Source: Clostridium cavendishii DSM 21758
GTDB taxonomy: Bacteria > Bacillota > Clostridia > Clostridiales > Clostridiaceae
Reading direction: 5' to 3'
Length of the DNA: 64,000 nucleotides
Assembly (NCBI RefSeq): GCF_900141845.1
Contig: NZ_FQZB01000016.1
Coordinates: 62,001 to 126,000, forward strand
Shown: positions 1 to 7,632 of the stretch, piece after piece
Numbering within the stretch: the stretch's first letter is position 1
Layout of the letters: each line of letters opens with the position of its first letter
Program-made: the position numbers and the translations under genes
The notes under the pieces: generated by a model
Seen by the model: the letters and a program-made list of their open reading frames with translations, nothing else
Database searches by the model: none
Told to the model about the DNA's origin: nothing

Positions 1-2
1 AA

Positions 3-419
3 ATTAATAATAATGATAGATTTAGTAAACTACAGAAATTTTTTTATGTGATAAAAGAAGAGAAATCGAAAGAGAATATTATAGCAGATGATTCAAAGTG
101 GATTGGCTATTTTGAAGAAGACGTTCTTGTGAAATTCTGGTGGCCAACTTCTGATGAACTTAATGAGTATGCAAAACAATGGAAAGAAACTCCGATAAAT
201 GAACGATTTACATCTCCTAAGTTACAACGTCCATGGGATTTTGAATCAATGATAGATGCCTTTTCTAATGGTGAATATGACTTTGTATCTTGTGAGCGAA
301 TATCAAATGGAAAAGGAAAAATCGAATTTAATCCGTGGGCTTGGCCTTATGGTGGCTCTAGTGCTTTTAGAGCATTAATAGAATATCATGGGTTCAAAAT
401 ACTGAGTGAAGTTGTTTAA
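3..419 (+). CDS. Hypothetical acidic protein, 5' end cut by window edge
   Basis: The reading frame is open from the first bases of the window to a TAA at 417-419, so the true start probably lies outside. A GTG at 48 has no ribosome site in front of it and is a poor start. The visible protein (about 138 residues) is rich in Trp and acidic residues (KFWWPTSDELNEYAKQW near the middle, WAWPYGGS near the end). Size, acidity and the neighbouring small genes resemble immunity proteins of polymorphic toxin systems, but I recognise no named family. No toxin gene is visible next to it. Confidence 0.5.
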   Translation: MNNNDRFSKLQKFFYVIKEEKSKENIIADDSKWIGYFEEDVLVKFWWPTSDELNEYAKQWKETPINERFTSPKLQRPWDFESMIDAFSNGEYDFVSCERISNGKGKIEFNPWAWPYGGSSAFRALIEYHGFKILSEVV

Positions 420-491
420 TTTATTAGATAGTTAGTAATTCAACTAGAATTTATAAAAAATATAATTATAAAAGATAATAAATCTTTAGGT

Positions 492-959
492 ATGAGTAAC
501 GGTACTTCTGCCGTGTTTTTTACTGTGCTAGGATTAAGTGGGTCAAGACTTGCTAAAAGTAAGAAAGAAAAAGAAATTATAATATGGCTATTAGAAAAGG
601 ATCAAAAATATATAGGGCGTGGAGCAATTGGATTTGATATATGTGATATGCCTTGGGAAATTGATACTTTCGAAGAAGAAAAAAAATTCTTGCTTAATGT
701 AATAAAAAAAGTTAAAGAGAGAGTTGGATGGAAAACTTTAAATTATAATCCAAATGAAGAGTTTATAATCCCTAATATTGATATTTTATTAGATATGATA
801 GTTGAATTTGATCCAAAATATATAGATGAAAATAATTACAAAGAGTGGCTTGATGCATCAGATGAGTCTGATCCTTTAAATCAAGGATTTCCTGTATGTG
901 AAAAACACAAAATGTTACTAACATGTTTTGGGTGTTATGCTTGTAATTATGGGGGTTAA
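492..959 (+). CDS. Hypothetical protein, immunity-like
   Basis: 155-residue protein starting at ATG 492; only a weak purine-rich site lies upstream. It has no signal peptide. The first 20 residues are small and hydrophobic and the body is highly acidic (DICDMPWEIDTFEEEKKFL). The C-terminus carries four closely spaced cysteines (VCEKHKMLLTCFGCYACNYGG region), which could bind metal or be an oddity of a broken end. It overlaps the start of the next frame by about 30 bases. I do not recognise the family. The setting among other small acidic genes suggests an orphan immunity gene. Confidence 0.45.
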   Translation: MSNGTSAVFFTVLGLSGSRLAKSKKEKEIIIWLLEKDQKYIGRGAIGFDICDMPWEIDTFEEEKKFLLNVIKKVKERVGWKTLNYNPNEEFIIPNIDILLDMIVEFDPKYIDENNYKEWLDASDESDPLNQGFPVCEKHKMLLTCFGCYACNYGG

Positions 960-1254
960 TGAAAATGGGGGTACACATATTGGGATGTATTTAGCATGGA
1001 TAATATTAAATAATTTAGAAGGCGAAGAATTACATGAAGGAGGGGAAAAAGAGTTAGAGTTTACATTAAGTTATTATTTAGATAATGGGGAAGGTTATGG
1101 AGAATATATAAATGATTATTTAGAGATATTTGACAATGATGCCAAGGAAACGTTTTATGCCTTGGAGAATACATGGGAAAATTATGATAAAATTGCACCT
1201 ATTATAAGTAAAAGATATAAACAGTGGAAAGAATATAGAAGAATGGATAAATGA
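928..1254 (+). pseudogene. Truncated DUF7832-like protein
   Basis: The frame contains ENGGTHIGMYLAWIILNN followed by an acidic helical region, the hallmark (E-N-x-x-T-H-I-G-M-F-L-A-W) of the DUF7832-like proteins found in polymorphic-toxin immunity loci. In intact relatives this motif is preceded by about 20-30 residues containing a Trp-rich stretch. Here it is preceded by MGVMLVIMGVN, read out of frame from the end of the previous gene. The N-terminus therefore looks lost or replaced. After the TGA at 1252-1254 the same frame stays open for 27 more codons to a TAG at 1336-1338 (KLRVKVKSDDATSEKVV), which suggests a second lesion. The family assignment is from memory of the motif. Confidence 0.45.
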
Positions 1255-1361
1255 AAAAAAGACAAGTTAAGGGTTAAAGTGAAATCGGATGATGCAACTA
1301 GTGAAAAAGTTGTTAATATAATCTTAACGGTATTATAGATATGAGTGGAGAGTATTGAAAA

Positions 1362-1733
1362 ATGGAACTAATGGCTTTAAAAATTCCAACAGGTTATGCA
1401 ATTTGTCATAATAATTTTTATGATGTTGAACCTGAAATTTCTGATGATGGAACAGATATAATAGATAATTGGGGGTGTTTTACTGAGGATATTTTACAAA
1501 TAAATAAAATGATTTTAAAGAATGGTCAATGGTGTTGTGATTATACCACTTGTATTGTAATTGATTTAGGATGGTATCCAGATGGAGATATAAATGGGGA
1601 ATATGGATTGGTTTTGGCTAAAGTTAATAAAGATCATAGTTGGGATATAATTAAAAAAGCACATTCTAAAAATAGATTTGAAATAAGAGATATTATTGAA
1701 GAATGGATGGAATTATATATAAAAGTAAACTGA
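1362..1733 (+). CDS. Hypothetical acidic protein, immunity-like
   Basis: 123 residues from ATG 1362 (another ATG at 1371 would also fit the weak GAGTGGAG-type site upstream). Soluble, acidic and Trp/Cys containing (DDGTDIIDNWGCFTEDIL, GQWCCDYTTCIVIDLGWYPDG). No membrane segment or signal. It sits between the broken DUF7832-like gene and the ATP-grasp fusion, all on one strand. I do not recognise a family; composition and context fit an immunity protein without its toxin. Confidence 0.45.
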   Translation: MELMALKIPTGYAICHNNFYDVEPEISDDGTDIIDNWGCFTEDILQINKMILKNGQWCCDYTTCIVIDLGWYPDGDINGEYGLVLAKVNKDHSWDIIKKAHSKNRFEIRDIIEEWMELYIKVN

Positions 1734-1786
1734 AAAATAAATATAAGTGGACATGAAATTAAAATTAGATTGTTGGGGGTGAAGAA

Positions 1787-2926
1787 ATGAAGGATAATTT
1801 TGTATTAAAAGTGGAAGAGGTATTTGATATTAAAGGACGTGGAACAGTTATAGCTGGAAAATATAAAGGAATTGTTAAAGTAGGAGATATATTAATAACA
1901 TTAACAGGAGAAAAAGTTAAAGTCTTAGGAATAGAAATGCTGAGAATTATTGAAGGGAATTATGATGAAAGAATAGGATTATTAGTTGAGTGGAAAGAAT
2001 TTAAAAAGGAAGTGTTTAAAGATAAATTGCTTTTTAGAAGTTATAATACTACATTTTTATTTTGTAGTGATCCATTAAATAAGAATAAGCCTGATATGGA
2101 TTATATAGATGAATATGAAGAAGCAAAGAGTAATGGGATTAATGTACTTTTATTTAGCTATGAGGATTTAACTGAGTTTGGAAAAGTAAATGTATCATTA
2201 AATCCACAAATTAATAGGGTGATTTATAGAGGGTGGATGCTTAAACCTAAAGAGTATGAATGTCTTTATAATAATCTTGAGGATAAAAATTATTATCTTA
2301 TAAATACTCCAGATGAATATGTAAATACTCATTATTTACCTAATTGGTATCAGCATTTTGAAGTCTTAACACCTAAAACAATTTGGAGTGAAAATGTTCC
2401 TAATAAAGAAGAGATAATAAATATGTTAAAAGATTTTAATGAAGAACCAATAATAGTTAAGGATTATGTTAAATCTCGTAAGCATGAATGGTATGAGAGC
2501 TGTTATATTGAAAATCCTAAAGAAACAGAAAAAGCATTAAAAGTGGTTAATAACTTTATTAAAGGTCAAGGAGAATATTTAAATCAGGGTGTTGTTTTAA
2601 GGAAATTTATTGAATTAGAGTCTATAGGTTTTCATGGGAAAAGTGGAATGCCGATTTCGAATGAATTAAGATTATTTATTTTTAATTATAAAGTGGTATG
2701 TGTAGTTGGGTATTGGAATGGTAAAAATATTAATGAATATCCTGAATTTGTAGATGACATAATAGAAAAAATAAAAAATATAAAAAGTAATTTTTTCACA
2801 GTTGATATTGCTAAAAAATCTAATGGAGAATGGATTGTTATGGAATTAGGAGATGGACAAGTATCAGGATTACAAGAATATGATGTTAAAACTTTTTATT
2901 TAAGTTTAATAAAAAGTTTAGAATGA
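1787..2926 (+). CDS. EF-Tu domain 2-like barrel fused to R2K-clade ATP-grasp
   Basis: 379 residues, ATG 1787 after a GGGGGTGAAGAA ribosome site. Residues 4-60 resemble the second beta-barrel of translation GTPases (EVFDIKGRGTVIAGKYKG, then VGDILIT and KVLGIEMLR). Residues about 85-375 match the R2K-type ATP-grasp fold (the DUF4343 / R2K_3 group related to eukaryotic CDC123): a lysine-bearing strand near 222 (IVKDYVKSRKHEW), ELRLFIFNYKVV, and the metal/ATP end motif at 340-359 with VDIAKK and MELGDGQVSGL. ATP-grasp enzymes join a carboxylate to an amine or similar nucleophile, and the R2K clade was predicted to modify proteins. The substrate here is unknown. It stands alone after the immunity-like genes. 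Confidence 0.65.
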   Translation: MKDNFVLKVEEVFDIKGRGTVIAGKYKGIVKVGDILITLTGEKVKVLGIEMLRIIEGNYDERIGLLVEWKEFKKEVFKDKLLFRSYNTTFLFCSDPLNKNKPDMDYIDEYEEAKSNGINVLLFSYEDLTEFGKVNVSLNPQINRVIYRGWMLKPKEYECLYNNLEDKNYYLINTPDEYVNTHYLPNWYQHFEVLTPKTIWSENVPNKEEIINMLKDFNEEPIIVKDYVKSRKHEWYESCYIENPKETEKALKVVNNFIKGQGEYLNQGVVLRKFIELESIGFHGKSGMPISNELRLFIFNYKVVCVVGYWNGKNINEYPEFVDDIIEKIKNIKSNFFTVDIAKKSNGEWIVMELGDGQVSGLQEYDVKTFYLSLIKSLE

Positions 2927-3219
2927 AAATATAATAAAACTTATTCGCGAGTTAAATCTTTCTATTATGATAAAAGAAATTTTACTTAAAGAAATAAGAG
3001 AATTTATAGGTATAAAATTACATGCTGTATAATTAAATAAATTAACAATTATAAAGTATATAGAACATAAAACTAATTTTATCAAAGAAAAATGGTAAAG
3101 CTAGTTAACAATGTTTTTCAATGCTAGCTCTGTTAATAGTTTTATAGATTATTATTTATTAATAAGGTTAATATATTACTATTAAAAAAATAATAAATAT
3201 TATAAAGGAGTGAAATAAT
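2927..3219. other. AT-rich intergenic region before the SASP genes
   Basis: Contains no convincing gene. A 21-codon ATG frame (about 2968-3033) has no ribosome site and looks like a remnant. A short AGCTAG/CTAGCT inverted repeat lies around 3098-3128. From about 3140 the sequence resembles the leader of the second SASP gene (shared TATAGATTATTA), so the promoter was duplicated with the gene. Confidence 0.3.
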
Positions 3220-3396
3220 ATGTCTCCAAATAATAGAAATTATAAAGGGTTAGTACCACAACTAAGGGAAGGTTTATATAGACCAAGAAATGAAGTTACA
3301 TCAAAAGTAGAATTGGAAAACTATAAAGAAAACTTTTATTCTAAAGAGAATACAAATGTTGATGAAGAAATAGTAAAAAAGAAGGTAGAAGATTAA
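3220..3396 (+). CDS. Small acid-soluble spore protein, diverged alpha/beta type
   Basis: 58-residue protein from ATG 3220, with an AAAGGAG ribosome site 10 bases upstream. It begins MSPNNRNYKGLVPQLREGL, which aligns with the start of the neighbouring SASP (MASNNRSNRTLVPQARQGL). SASPs coat spore DNA and are degraded by the GPR protease on germination. The expected GPR site (usually Y-E-I-A-S) has become RNEVTSKVEL, and the C-terminal DNA-binding half with its Gly-rich motif is replaced by an acidic/lysine tail. It is therefore a paralogue that may bind DNA poorly or resist GPR. It is expected to be made in the forespore (sigma G), though I could not define the promoter. Confidence 0.7.
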   Translation: MSPNNRNYKGLVPQLREGLYRPRNEVTSKVELENYKENFYSKENTNVDEEIVKKKVED

Positions 3397-3423
3397 TAAA
3401 AAATTTAAAATAAATATAAAATT

Positions 3424-3464
3424 AGCTTTGCGTTTAGAAAATAATCTAAGTACAAGGCTTTTTT
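3424..3464 (+). terminator. Rho-independent terminator after first SASP gene
   Basis: Arms AGCTTTGCGTTTAGA and TCTAAGTACAAGGCT pair with a few G-T wobbles, followed by TTTTT. Confidence 0.65.
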
Positions 3465-3601
3465 ATGTTATGTATATATTGGTTAAAAGAGTAAAAGGAG
3501 GTTTTAAATACTAGTATTGGTAATGATTCTATAGATTATTAGTTTTTAAAATGGTTAAGATATTAATACCAAAAAATAAAATATAAAGGAGGAAGTTAAA
3601 T

Positions 3602-3808
3602 ATGGCTTCAAATAATAGAAGTAATAGAACTTTAGTTCCACAAGCAAGACAAGGTTTAAACAGATGGAAATATGAGGTTGCATCAGATGTTGGATTACAA
3701 AATTATGAAAATACTGATAAGGGAAATCTTTCTTCTAGACAAAATGGAAGTGTTGGCGGAGAAATGGTTAAGAGAATGGTTCAAAGCTATGAACAAAATT
3801 TAAAATAA
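3602..3808 (+). CDS. Alpha/beta-type small acid-soluble spore protein
   Basis: 68 residues from ATG 3602, behind a strong AAAGGAGGAAG site. Typical SASP length and layout: N-terminal basic LVPQARQGLNRWKYEVASDVGL containing the GPR-like cleavage site (YEVAS in place of YEIAS), then a Gly-rich middle (NGSVGGEMVKRMV) that corresponds to the conserved second DNA-contacting helix region. The protein binds spore DNA, shifting it to the A-like form and protecting it from UV, and supplies amino acids on outgrowth. It is a tandem duplicate of the gene upstream, with similar 5' leaders. Synthesis is expected late in the forespore. Confidence 0.85.
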   Translation: MASNNRSNRTLVPQARQGLNRWKYEVASDVGLQNYENTDKGNLSSRQNGSVGGEMVKRMVQSYEQNLK

Positions 3809-3818
3809 TAATAATAGT

Positions 3819-3847
3819 AAATGCACTAAGTTAGTCTTGGTGCATTT
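3819..3847 (+). terminator. Terminator after second SASP gene
   Basis: A 12-bp stem AAATGCACTAAG / CTTGGTGCATTT (one wobble) with a 5-base loop; the last Ts are part of the stem. Confidence 0.65.
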
Positions 3848-4058
3848 ATATATGTAAATTATAGAATAGTTAAAACTAAATGTTTATAGGTAAAATCGAC
3901 CTTGGCATTTATTATATGAATAATTGGACAAGCAATCAAAAATAAAACGAATATGAATCCACTATAAAAATAAAAAGAATATATTTAAATAAAATTGGGG
4001 AATACAAAGTTATAGAGTAATAAAAAAACATGAGCAGGTATATAATGGAGGCTAAAAA

Positions 4059-4319
4059 ATGATAAGGAATATTAGAATGAAAGAAATGCTAGAAAAGATA
4101 TTAAAGGGTTTAAAAAATATAGCTATAGAAGATGATTCAATAGTTAGTAAAACTATAAGTATTAAAATAGATGATATAGTAGTTGTTTATCCACATGAAA
4201 TAGATTTTTGGATTACAACAAATAATTCAAAAACATATATATTAGATTTACAACAAGACACTTTATATGAAAAGGTTAGTGATGATATAGCAACAGAATA
4301 TGATGATTTAACTTTCTAA
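4059..4319 (+). CDS. Hypothetical small protein
   Basis: 86 residues from ATG 4059 with an ATGGAGG ribosome site 8 bases upstream. A lysine-rich N-terminal helix is followed by short beta-rich segments and an acidic tail (SDDIATEYDDLTF). No signal peptide or membrane span. I do not recognise a family. It is a single gene between the SASP pair and another small unknown gene. Confidence 0.5.
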   Translation: MIRNIRMKEMLEKILKGLKNIAIEDDSIVSKTISIKIDDIVVVYPHEIDFWITTNNSKTYILDLQQDTLYEKVSDDIATEYDDLTF

Positions 4320-4463
4320 TAAAGTAAGTGGTAAATAGTATTAATAAGTTGTTATATGCAAGAATAAATTATGATCAATTTTTGAATATATGTAACGCAT
4401 AAATTTGATTAAGAGTATAGTAGGAGTATAGTTATGATTTAATTGCATATGAGGCGATATATT

Positions 4464-4835
4464 ATGGATGATAGTTTAATTAGAAAAGAATTAAATATAA
4501 CATTTACTACTGAAGAACTTAATCAAATATTTAGCTTTGTTAAAAATCCTTCAGTTATAGATAGTATAGCAGATATAAAAAAAAATCTTATTTCATATAC
4601 ATTACTAGAAAAACTTGATATATATATATATCTTAATTTTGGAAAAGAAATAGTAGATGAACTAGAAAAATTTATAGAAAATGCAAATTATTCAGATGTT
4701 GATAATTTTATTAATGGATTATTAGAAAACAAAGATTTCATTAATAACGAAACAAATAAATTAATAGCTGTAATATTATATATTTATTGTATTCATAAAA
4801 TAAATAAGCGAGAGAATTCTTACAAATTAAACTAG
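4464..4835 (+). CDS. Hypothetical protein, helical
   Basis: Start chosen at ATG 4464 because GAGGCGAT lies 8 bases upstream; a TTG at 4443 in the same frame has no site. The 123-residue product is mostly helical and acidic with no membrane segment until a mildly hydrophobic C-terminal stretch (LIAVILYIYCIHKI). It is followed by a good terminator, so it is a one-gene unit. No family recognised. Confidence 0.5.
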   Translation: MDDSLIRKELNITFTTEELNQIFSFVKNPSVIDSIADIKKNLISYTLLEKLDIYIYLNFGKEIVDELEKFIENANYSDVDNFINGLLENKDFINNETNKLIAVILYIYCIHKINKRENSYKLN

Positions 4836-4865
4836 TAATAAAAGTGTTATAAGTATCAGAAAAAA

Positions 4866-4897
4866 CGAAAACAATAAAAATGTTTTCGCTTTTTTTT
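4866..4897 (+). terminator. Rho-independent terminator
   Basis: CGAAAACA / TGTTTTCG stem followed by CTTTTTTTT. It follows the helical hypothetical gene. Confidence 0.75.
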
Positions 4898-4958
4898 AAG
4901 TATATAAAGAGTATTAAAACTTAGAAATTGTATATATATATATTTAGTTAAGAAATTA

Positions 4959-5876
4959 TTAAAACCATTCATCTTTTTTTATAAGTAAGACTACTCCTAT
5001 AATAACTGTTGGAATAAATATCATTCCAAATACTATCCAAAAGGCCATAGAATAATCATGCATTGGAATTCCTTGTACGTTCATAGAAAAAAGTCCGCTA
5101 ACAAGAGTCATTGGTAATATAGCAACTTGAATAATAGTAAAAGTCCGCATCAAACCGTTTATTGTATGATTTGTAAGGGATGCGAAAGTACTATCAGCAG
5201 ATTCAATAACCTCTTTATAGTTTTCGAGCATATCCCATATTTTCTCTATTTTATCAGTAATATCATCAAAATATATATCCATATCCTTAGGAAGATATTT
5301 TTTGATAACTTTTTCTAAAGTTAAAATAACTGGTCTTAATGGTTTAATAACACTTCTATAATTTATTATTTGCATTTTTGTTCTTGATATATTTTCAAGC
5401 ATTGCTTTTGATCGGGTAGCAAAAACTTGTTTATTTATTGCGTTAACTATATTTCCAATTTTATCGAGCATAGGAAAACAATAATCAAATAAAGTCTTAA
5501 TTATTTCGTAAAGGAGTAATGCAGAGCCTTTTTCCATGTACTTAATTTTTAGATTTTCTTTTATGTTGCAATTATGTGCAAGTTCTACTAATGGTTTAAG
5601 TTCTCCTTCATGAAGTGTAACTAAGTAGTTTTCACCTATGAAGATGTCTATTTCTTCAGAGTCAAGTCTAAAAAGTTCCTTTTTATATCTTGGGAGATGT
5701 AGCACAATAAAGCTATAATCCTCATATGAATCTACCTTTGACCTCTGATGTTCAGTCATACAATCTTCTAACAGAAGGTCATGAAAGTCATACATGTCTT
5801 TAAGCATTTTAATTTCCTTATTGGTAGGTCTAATAATATCAATCCATTTAAGTCCATTAAATTCTATTATGTGCAC
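4959..5876 (-). CDS. corA: CorA-family magnesium/divalent cation transporter
   Basis: 305 residues if started at GTG 5876. A large soluble N-terminal domain with a long helix is followed by two C-terminal membrane segments (about 245-263 and 276-298) and a basic tail ending KKDEWF, the standard 2-TM-GxN layout of pentameric Mg2+ channels. The signature GMN is SMN here (residues 264-266, LFSMNVQG). The GTG has no good ribosome site, while TGGAGG lies at 5952-5957 and the frame is open in between, giving about 22 extra residues (KKPFKTTKNQPIIVKKLD). The true start may therefore be a rare codon near 5942-5948. Stands alone. Confidence 0.8.
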   Translation of the reverse strand: MHIIEFNGLKWIDIIRPTNKEIKMLKDMYDFHDLLLEDCMTEHQRSKVDSYEDYSFIVLHLPRYKKELFRLDSEEIDIFIGENYLVTLHEGELKPLVELAHNCNIKENLKIKYMEKGSALLLYEIIKTLFDYCFPMLDKIGNIVNAINKQVFATRSKAMLENISRTKMQIINYRSVIKPLRPVILTLEKVIKKYLPKDMDIYFDDITDKIEKIWDMLENYKEVIESADSTFASLTNHTINGLMRTFTIIQVAILPMTLVSGLFSMNVQGIPMHDYSMAFWIVFGMIFIPTVIIGVVLLIKKDEWF

Positions 5877-6197
5877 TTCTGAATCTAGCTTTTTGACGAT
5901 TATAGGTTGATTTTTAGTAGTTTTAAATGGTTTTTTTAACGTATTAATCTTCCTCCATTCTCTATGTGAAAATATTATATTTACAAATAGTAGTTGTATA
6001 TTGTAGTTATAGTTTTATTTAATATAGGATGCTTTAACTTTTTGGTTACATTAAATAATTTACAATAATTTTGATTTTAGTATATCCATTAACCTATACA
6101 AATACACATTGAATAAACATATTTTAGTAGACTGTTAGACTTAACTTCTATTATAATATAAAAAGGGAAATGAAATATAATTTAGGGGGACTTACTT
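5877..6197. other. Divergent intergenic region between corA and a small coiled-coil gene
   Basis: Bases 5877-5948 probably encode the N-terminus of the CorA protein (open frame plus ribosome site at 5952-5957, minus strand). The rest is AT-rich and must hold two divergent promoters; I could not place them with confidence. Confidence 0.35.
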
Positions 6198-6539
6198 ATG
6201 GATAATGAAATAGTAAAAGAATTAAATGACGAAAAATTGTTACCTATAGCAATAAAAGAAATATTTAATGGAATAATAGAAGAATTGAATGAGAAAACAA
6301 ATAAACTAAATAATAACAATAAAGAAATATTAAAACTTGAAACAATTTATAATTTTGAACATGCCTTGGTGGCTGATAATATAATTGATTCTGAAAATTT
6401 AACAATTAAAACATATAAAGAATTGAAGGATAAGATGCGTCAATTTGAAGAAAATAATATAAAGATAATAAAGAATATATGTGATTTGAAAACAAAAAAA
6501 GAGAAATTTGAGCAATTTTATAATATAAATGATAATTAA
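6198..6539 (+). CDS. Hypothetical coiled-coil protein
   Basis: 113 residues from ATG 6198 after a TTAGGGGGA site. Almost entirely charged and helical with heptad-like Leu/Ile spacing (IIEELNEKTNKLNNNNKEIL; KNICDLKTKKEKFEQF), so probably a short coiled coil. No signal or membrane segment. Single-gene unit closed by a terminator. No family recognised. Confidence 0.5.
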   Translation: MDNEIVKELNDEKLLPIAIKEIFNGIIEELNEKTNKLNNNNKEILKLETIYNFEHALVADNIIDSENLTIKTYKELKDKMRQFEENNIKIIKNICDLKTKKEKFEQFYNINDN

Positions 6540-6560
6540 AATTAAATTTTTAAAGAAATG

Positions 6561-6595
6561 TTAGTATACAAGAATAAGTATACTAATTTTTTTTT
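6561..6595 (+). terminator. Rho-independent terminator
   Basis: TTAGTATAC / GTATACTAA perfect 9-bp stem followed by nine Ts. Confidence 0.85.
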
Positions 6596-6628
6596 GATAG
6601 CATTTAAGAAAAAATTTTCAGAAAACTC

Positions 6629-6657
6629 TTGCAAAACGTTTTCAAGTGTATTATTAT
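6629..6657 (+). promoter_or_regulatory. rbs operon promoter
   Basis: TTGCAA at 6629-6634, a 17-base spacer, then TATTAT at 6652-6657. The first AAACGTTT operator lies inside the spacer, so repressor binding would block the polymerase. Confidence 0.55.
6633..6642 (+). promoter_or_regulatory. LacI-family operator 1 (RbsR/CcpA-like)
   Basis: AAAACGTTTT perfect palindrome within GCAAAACGTTTTCA. The AAACGTTT core is typical of RbsR sites and close to catabolite-responsive elements. Confidence 0.55.
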
Positions 6658-6674
6658 ATAGTTAACCGATTTAG

Positions 6675-6686
6675 TAAAACGTTTCA
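6675..6686 (+). promoter_or_regulatory. LacI-family operator 2
   Basis: TAAAACGTTTCA, centred 43 bases (about four helical turns) from operator 1 and just before the rbsK ribosome site. The spacing would allow joint binding or looping. Confidence 0.55.
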
Positions 6687-6701
6687 GTAGAGGTGATATA
6701 T

Positions 6702-7628
6702 ATGAATAAGGTAGTAGTTTTAGGAAGTTTAAACATGGATATGGTGTTAAAAGTAGATCATATAGTTAAGGTTGGTGAAACCATATTATCAAAGTCATTT
6801 GAAAAAATACCTGGGGGTAAAGGTGCAAATCAAGCAGTTGCAGCTAGAAGATCAGGAGCAGAAGTAACTATGCTTGGTAAAATAGGAAAAGATGAAAATG
6901 GACAAATTTTAGTAGATGAATTAAATAAGGATGGAATAAATACGAGTGAAATAACAATAAGTGAGAATGAGTCAACAGGAATGGCAATGATAATGGTTGG
7001 TGATACTGGAAATAATTCGATAGTAGTTATACCAGCATCAAATATGGATATTAAAGATGAAGTTACAAAGTGGGAAAGCAGTATACTAAATGGAGATATA
7101 CTTATAACACAATTAGAAACTCCAGAAAAAGCTGCAATAGAAGCTTTCAAGTTTGCTAAGAATAATGGAAAAGTAACAATCTTAAATCCAGCACCAGCAA
7201 AACAAATAAGTGATGAATTGTTAAAATATACCGATATTATAATACCAAATGAAACAGAAGCTGAAACTTTAACAGGAGTTAAAGTAGAAGATCTAGAAAC
7301 AGCAAAAGATGCAGCTAAGGTATTTAATGAAAAAGGAGTAGAATATGTAATAATTACTCTTGGTTCAAAGGGTGCAGCTGTTATAGGAAAAGAAGAGGCA
7401 GAAGTGATACCAGCATTTAAGGTAAATGCAATAGATACAACAGCTGCTGGAGATAGCTTTATAGGTGGGTTAAGTTCAAAATTAGATTGTAAAAACTTAA
7501 ATTTAGAAAATATAAAAAAAGCTGTTCTTTTTGGAAACAGAGTATCATCAATATCAGTAACGAGAAAAGGAGCTCAACCTTCAATACCATATTTAAAAGA
7601 AGTAAAAGAGCTTTATGGGGAGGTATAA
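6702..7628 (+). CDS. rbsK: Ribokinase
   Basis: 308 residues from ATG 6702, with GAGGTGAT 6 bases upstream; an earlier in-frame GTG at 6693 overlaps that ribosome site. PfkB-family sugar kinase that phosphorylates ribose to ribose 5-phosphate. Both family signatures are present: GGKGANQAVAARRSG near residue 40 and NAIDTTAAGDSFIGG near 250, which holds the catalytic Asp of the anion hole. First gene of the rbs operon; rbsD follows after a few bases. Expected to be induced by ribose through the two operators in front. Confidence 0.93.
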   Translation: MNKVVVLGSLNMDMVLKVDHIVKVGETILSKSFEKIPGGKGANQAVAARRSGAEVTMLGKIGKDENGQILVDELNKDGINTSEITISENESTGMAMIMVGDTGNNSIVVIPASNMDIKDEVTKWESSILNGDILITQLETPEKAAIEAFKFAKNNGKVTILNPAPAKQISDELLKYTDIIIPNETEAETLTGVKVEDLETAKDAAKVFNEKGVEYVIITLGSKGAAVIGKEEAEVIPAFKVNAIDTTAAGDSFIGGLSSKLDCKNLNLENIKKAVLFGNRVSSISVTRKGAQPSIPYLKEVKELYGEV

Positions 7629-7632
7629 ACAA

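Noticed and set aside
2968..3033. Small 21-codon frame before the SASP genes
   Set aside because: No ribosome site or terminator and no recognisable sequence; treated as a remnant.
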